Below are positions 16,355 to 20,159 of a stretch of 20,159 bases of DNA, piece by piece. A program made the position numbers and the translations under genes. The stretch comes from Verrucomicrobiales bacterium (GTDB lineage: Bacteria > Verrucomicrobiota > Verrucomicrobiia > Verrucomicrobiales > DEV007), in the NCBI GenBank assembly GCA_002684575.1, contig NYVP01000010.1:8896-29054 (forward strand). Direction: 5' to 3'. Under the pieces are notes generated by a model that was not told the origin of the DNA, made no database searches, and saw nothing but the letters and a program-made list of their open reading frames with translations. The number at the start of each line of letters is the position of its first letter. Within the stretch, counting starts at the first letter, position 1.

Positions 16355-19300
16355 TCATTTAACGACTTTTATTCTGAAGTGTCGAGTAAGAGTGCTCTTG
16401 TTTTGATTAGTTACAGTAATGGTTCTATTTACAATCCCATCCTCTATGTTGGTTTCCTTAATATCTATTTCACCTAAGGTCTGTATCTGGACCCATTCTT
16501 CAAGGTTTGCTGTGGTTTCAATAATCAACTGAACGTCAGCGGCAGATTTATCAATTGTATGAGTGAGTTGAATACTGTTACTATCAAAATTTACTGATAG
16601 TGGGGGATTATTATTATAGGACTGATCACTGGTGCCAATTGCATACTCGATTAGAGCATTCAGACCGTCTAGATCTATGTCTCTCCCAGGATTACCAATG
16701 AATCCATTGTTTTCAGCTTCAGGATTGGGATCAATTGCTGACCAGTTTTCGGGATTTCCTGGATCAATCATATTTAAAGGATCAATTAGTCCAAGTGCTT
16801 TTCCTTTTCCGTCAGCGCTTTCTGGCCAAGGATCTTTGTCGTTATAAGTGATTTCGGCAATCGTTCCATTTTCCGAATCCTCTAGTTTTATGGTTTCTCC
16901 ACCATTGCTAAGGGCCGTTCCATTCTCGAATGATCCGGCGATGGTGGGCGTCTCTCCAAATGCGCTAACGAATGCCAGGTTGTCTCTGACGATGTAGATT
17001 TTTTGATTTGGTGCTAAAGATTTGATTGAACTATTATCAAAATTGAACTCAATTCCATCTGAAAAACTTATACCTTCAAGGTTAAGAGATCGTTCCGAGT
17101 TTGTATTCGTTAACTCGATATATTCTGCAAGGCCATCTCCTTCTGGATGATAATGTATTTTGGTTACTGCCAGCTGTAACTGAGCTAAACTAGGTTGCCC
17201 TTGATAAGTTATAGAATTATTTTCCCTACCATTTGAATCAAGTAATTTGATGGTTTCTCCTCTATTGGAAAGATGTCCATTATAATTTCCAACAACGAAA
17301 AGGCTTTCGCCTCCCTTAGGGCTTTCTGACCTCGCTCTAAATTTTTTCAAGTTAGGGGATAAAAATAAAACGCTATTTTGCGGAATGACTGTACCTGATG
17401 GAATTGTCAAATCTACTGCATTTGTGACCCGCCATTCAGAGATGTCCACTGCAATATCATTTGTATTTTTTAATTCAATGAATTCTTCATCCTGATCAAA
17501 AGAGTTCGGGTTAAATTCAATGGCTCCAAATTCAATTTTGGGCTCGTTACTTCCATTTGAATCAGCTGTTCCTGCGTGAAGTTCAGGCATTATGAGGAAG
17601 TCGCTGCTTCCTGTTGAGCCGTTCAGTCCATGAATCGCAAGAATATTGGCACCTTCTTTTAATTTGTTAAGATGTTTTGAGATATCAAAGACCTCAAATT
17701 CATTAACGTCTGCTTCTCCTGAATTAGTGGTGGCAGAGGAGTTCCATGTCGGGCTCACAGGAGCATTTTTTTCGGCGACTCTTTGACCATTAAGATAAGC
17801 AATGAATCCATCATCATGCTTCATTGATAATTTTAATTTTTGATACTGTTGAGAGTCTTCAAGATTAAATCCAACTCTAATATATGCTGTTGCGTTTATT
17901 CTACGCATAGCATCCCTTGTGTCTGTGCCGAGCAAAGGTTTGTATTTTGGACTGCTATCAAATCCAATTGCTGTTGTTCCCGATAACCATTGGGAATCAT
18001 CAAAATCAACTTCTGTCCAAGTCAAGGCATCGGCTTCATCAGTAGGGATCTTGGTTTTCGATGGCGCACCACTTTCAATGAGTGTTTTAAAGTTGTATGA
18101 AATTTGACCTGATTGGGCCTCAGGTAAATTTGCTGATCTTCCATACATATAAGCCCTTCTGCCGAACAGATATTCGCTTTTAAACCTCTCAATTCCTTCA
18201 GCCATGTCTTCTATGTCAGGATGATTGGATGTGTATGATATAGGGCTTCCGCTACTCTGACGCCAAGAACCCCACTTCATGAAGTCAAGTCTGGCATCAG
18301 AAGGTGAAATGTCTGGTGGATCAATCAGCGCTAATTGTTCGTCCAGCCGTCTTTCATAATATCTATTTTCGTAAGGGGTGTTTGGATGATTAAGAAACTT
18401 ATCAGTCAGGGTTCTAATCCTTCTCATTATCATTTTGTTAACATCAGGATTAGACCACATTTTCTGGATAAGGCTGACGGCTGTTCCTACTCTTATGACG
18501 TCTGTGCTGAAGAGTTTGTTATCAAAATAAGTATCGCTGCCATTCCATTTTCTTCCGTGCGATAAATCAAGGTCCCATGGTAGCAGCGCCCATTCGTCGC
18601 TTCTTCCTGTATCTCTATAAATGTACCAATTCTTTCTATGCATGTCTGTGTTTCTTATTACACAGTTTGCAGCGGCCATGTTTACACACATTGGTAAATT
18701 AACATTATCATAAATGAATTCCCACTGCTGAGCGGTGTTACCATTATTAATGCCTCTTATAAAATCTGTGAGGTCTTGATTGTTTTCACCTTTGCGATTT
18801 TTCTTCTCCACTCCACTGTTTCCACTGTCACCTGAAGAAAGAGTGTTACTGTAAACTTTATATAATGCCCCATCAGGATTAAGGCCTGCTCTTTCAAGAT
18901 AAATATCATCAGCATCTTCAACAAAATCTGCAGTACTAAAGAATTCACCATTTTGTTGGACCCTCACCGTAAAAGCAAAATGGGCATGAACTCCAGACTC
19001 TCGCATTATTTCCCACGCTAGGACGTGTCTGACTTTTGATTTGTCTGCCCAGTTTGTTAGGAGATCTATGTCCTTAGTTCTTTTCTCATTAGGATGCCAT
19101 CTAAATCGTTGTGTTCGGTTGAAATCGATATTGAAACTTTTTTTTACAAAGCCTCCAGTGGACTGGCCGTGCTTTGTAAAAAGGACATTATCATAGAGTT
19201 CACCAAGATAAAAAATGGATCCTCTAGTTCCGTTATTGGTTCCTGCGGCTCCAGGGCTTCTTAAAAACATTTCAACGACTGAAAGTTTCGAATCAACACT

Positions 19301-20159
19301 TGGGTCCTTTGCCACAGTTCCAACATATTCGTGTGAGTCTTTTGGGTCTGGATAAGGGGGCTCTAAAGTTTTGAAGCCGAGTTCATCAATTGCCTCAAAC
19401 CTCCAGCGTATCATTTCTGCATTATTAAATGATGAACCTGGAATAAAGCCTTCGAATTTACCACTTCCCGGTTCAGCTTCAGTCATGATTGTTGATTTTT
19501 CCTCATCAAACATGGTTCTATAAAATAATTTCACCGAACTGATTGGTGAGTTTGTAGAAATTAATGACGCTTCAATTTTTAGGTCTTTTCCAGCTTCTGG
19601 TCTTTCTGGTTTCTTGGTATATTCCTCTATAATTGGTCCTACTGCATTACCCTCTGAGTTAGGATTTCCTGGGGTAGGATTATCAAAAAATCCTGCATAA
19701 AGTTGTCCTGATTTAGCCATTCCTGTTTCAAGTTCAATATCGATTACAAAATCAGAGCCACTTACAGAACTATTCATCGCTTGTATCGCTAGAACATTTT
19801 CTCCTTCTTTGACCAAGTTGATTTGGCTTGTTAAATCGTGTTCAGATTGATTTCTAATTATTTCTGAATCCGGTCGCCCTGTTCTAAGGGCTTTTGAATT
19901 CCAAGTTAATGGTGATGGGGAATTAAAAGATGCTATTTCGGTTCCGTTCAGATAAGCCACGTATCCATCATCTACTCTAGTTTTGAGGGATAGGGTTTTA
20001 AGTTGTCTGTCTCCAGGCTCGAAATTGAAATTAAATCTGAAGAATCCCGAAGCATTAATACTTCTCATTTTGTCCCGGATGTTAGTTCTTATTAGACTAT
20101 TTAATGTTCCGTTATTACTTTCCCAGCCTAGGCCATTTGTTCCACTAGACCATGTGCTT
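16355..20159 (-). CDS. Giant exported CotH-kinase/lamin-tail protein, 5' end outside window
   Basis: The frame is open past the ATG at 20068 to the window edge, and those extra residues (GTNGLGWESNNGTLNSLIRT) continue the domain that follows, so the gene starts outside. Domains in order by nucleotide position: a galactose-binding-like beta-sandwich (about 20158-19710, VDDGYVAYLNGTEIA); an Ig-like stretch (about 19650-19300); a CotH kinase domain (about 19290-18385), with NTDMHRKNWYIYRDTGR and WALLPWDLDLSHG holding the likely catalytic Asp residues; a second copy of the beta-sandwich (about 18110-17575, HDDGFIAYLNGQRVA); two lamin-tail domains (about 17540-17190 and 17175-16795, each with an LSNxGETIKL strand); a DIDLDGLNALIEYAIGT motif (about 16680-16635); and a final beta module ending RHFRIKVVK. 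CotH proteins are protein kinases or surface structural proteins; the substrate here is unknown. Export and surface location are inferred from the accessory domains. Confidence 0.9.
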   Translation of the reverse strand, partial: STWSSGTNGLGWESNNGTLNSLIRTNIRDKMRSINASGFFRFNFNFEPGDRQLKTLSLKTRVDDGYVAYLNGTEIASFNSPSPLTWNSKALRTGRPDSEIIRNQSEHDLTSQINLVKEGENVLAIQAMNSSVSGSDFVIDIELETGMAKSGQLYAGFFDNPTPGNPNSEGNAVGPIIEEYTKKPERPEAGKDLKIEASLISTNSPISSVKLFYRTMFDEEKSTIMTEAEPGSGKFEGFIPGSSFNNAEMIRWRFEAIDELGFKTLEPPYPDPKDSHEYVGTVAKDPSVDSKLSVVEMFLRSPGAAGTNNGTRGSIFYLGELYDNVLFTKHGQSTGGFVKKSFNIDFNRTQRFRWHPNEKRTKDIDLLTNWADKSKVRHVLAWEIMRESGVHAHFAFTVRVQQNGEFFSTADFVEDADDIYLERAGLNPDGALYKVYSNTLSSGDSGNSGVEKKNRKGENNQDLTDFIRGINNGNTAQQWEFIYDNVNLPMCVNMAAANCVIRNTDMHRKNWYIYRDTGRSDEWALLPWDLDLSHGRKWNGSDTYFDNKLFSTDVIRVGTAVSLIQKMWSNPDVNKMIMRRIRTLTDKFLNHPNTPYENRYYERRLDEQLALIDPPDISPSDARLDFMKWGSWRQSSGSPISYTSNHPDIEDMAEGIERFKSEYLFGRRAYMYGRSANLPEAQSGQISYNFKTLIESGAPSKTKIPTDEADALTWTEVDFDDSQWLSGTTAIGFDSSPKYKPLLGTDTRDAMRRINATAYIRVGFNLEDSQQYQKLKLSMKHDDGFIAYLNGQRVAEKNAPVSPTWNSSATTNSGEADVNEFEVFDISKHLNKLKEGANILAIHGLNGSTGSSDFLIMPELHAGTADSNGSNEPKIEFGAIEFNPNSFDQDEEFIELKNTNDIAVDISEWRVTNAVDLTIPSGTVIPQNSVLFLSPNLKKFRARSESPKGGESLFVVGNYNGHLSNRGETIKLLDSNGRENNSITYQGQPSLAQLQLAVTKIHYHPEGDGLAEYIELTNTNSERSLNLEGISFSDGIEFNFDNSSIKSLAPNQKIYIVRDNLAFVSAFGETPTIAGSFENGTALSNGGETIKLEDSENGTIAEITYNDKDPWPESADGKGKALGLIDPLNMIDPGNPENWSAIDPNPEAENNGFIGNPGRDIDLDGLNALIEYAIGTSDQSYNNNPPLSVNFDSNSIQLTHTIDKSAADVQLIIETTANLEEWVQIQTLGEIDIKETNIEDGIVNRTITVTNQNKSTLTRHFRIKVVK

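Noticed and set aside
16355-20068. Calling the CotH gene complete from the ATG at 20068
   Set aside because: The frame continues upstream without a stop to the window edge, and the extra residues complete the first beta-sandwich domain in the same way as the second copy, so the true start is outside.

Overview
The window looks like a piece of a Verrucomicrobiota (PVC superphylum) chromosome, probably from an aquatic or marine lineage. This is inferred from gene content: a MoxR/DUF58/large-VWA operon, a formylglycine sulfatase, a secreted protein with a VPAPLP-type PEP-CTERM sorting tail, and a CotH/lamin-tail protein with the 'DxDxDGLNALIEYAxGT' type of C-terminal module common in that phylum. 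Base composition is AT-rich by eye. No start codon in the window has a convincing Shine-Dalgarno sequence, and several starts are TTG or GTG. No tRNA, rRNA, CRISPR array, insertion sequence or integrase was seen.

Region 1 (1-10932, all minus strand, read right to left) is a six-gene operon: MoxR AAA+ ATPase; DUF58 protein with a VWA-like fold; BatA-type membrane VWA protein with a class-I-glutamine-amidotransferase-like (GATase-like) domain; a second membrane VWA/GATase-like protein; a three-TM protein with a DUF4175-like ectodomain; and a very large secreted coiled-coil protein whose 3' end lies outside the window. The middle genes are 1-4 bp apart, the others 42 and 61 bp. The arrangement suggests a MoxR ATPase acting with MIDAS-containing VWA partners on a membrane/periplasmic assembly that includes the coiled-coil protein.

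Region 2 (10933-11211) is a divergent intergenic region with an 8-bp perfect inverted repeat and two TGATAAC direct repeats.

Region 3 (11212-16260) is an envelope/glycan cluster. It holds an acyltransferase-3 (OpgC-like) membrane protein with ankyrin repeats inserted between its transmembrane segments. Tail to tail with it is an SGSH-like sulfatase preceded by a small PEP-CTERM protein. Next comes an HGSNAT-like (DUF5009/COG4299) membrane acetyltransferase. The SGSH-like and HGSNAT-like genes match, by family, two successive steps of animal heparan sulfate breakdown.

Region 4 (16355-20159, minus strand) is the 3' part of a very large exported CotH-kinase protein. It has two copies of a galactose-binding-like beta-sandwich, two lamin-tail domains and a C-terminal verrucomicrobial module; its N-terminus lies outside the window.
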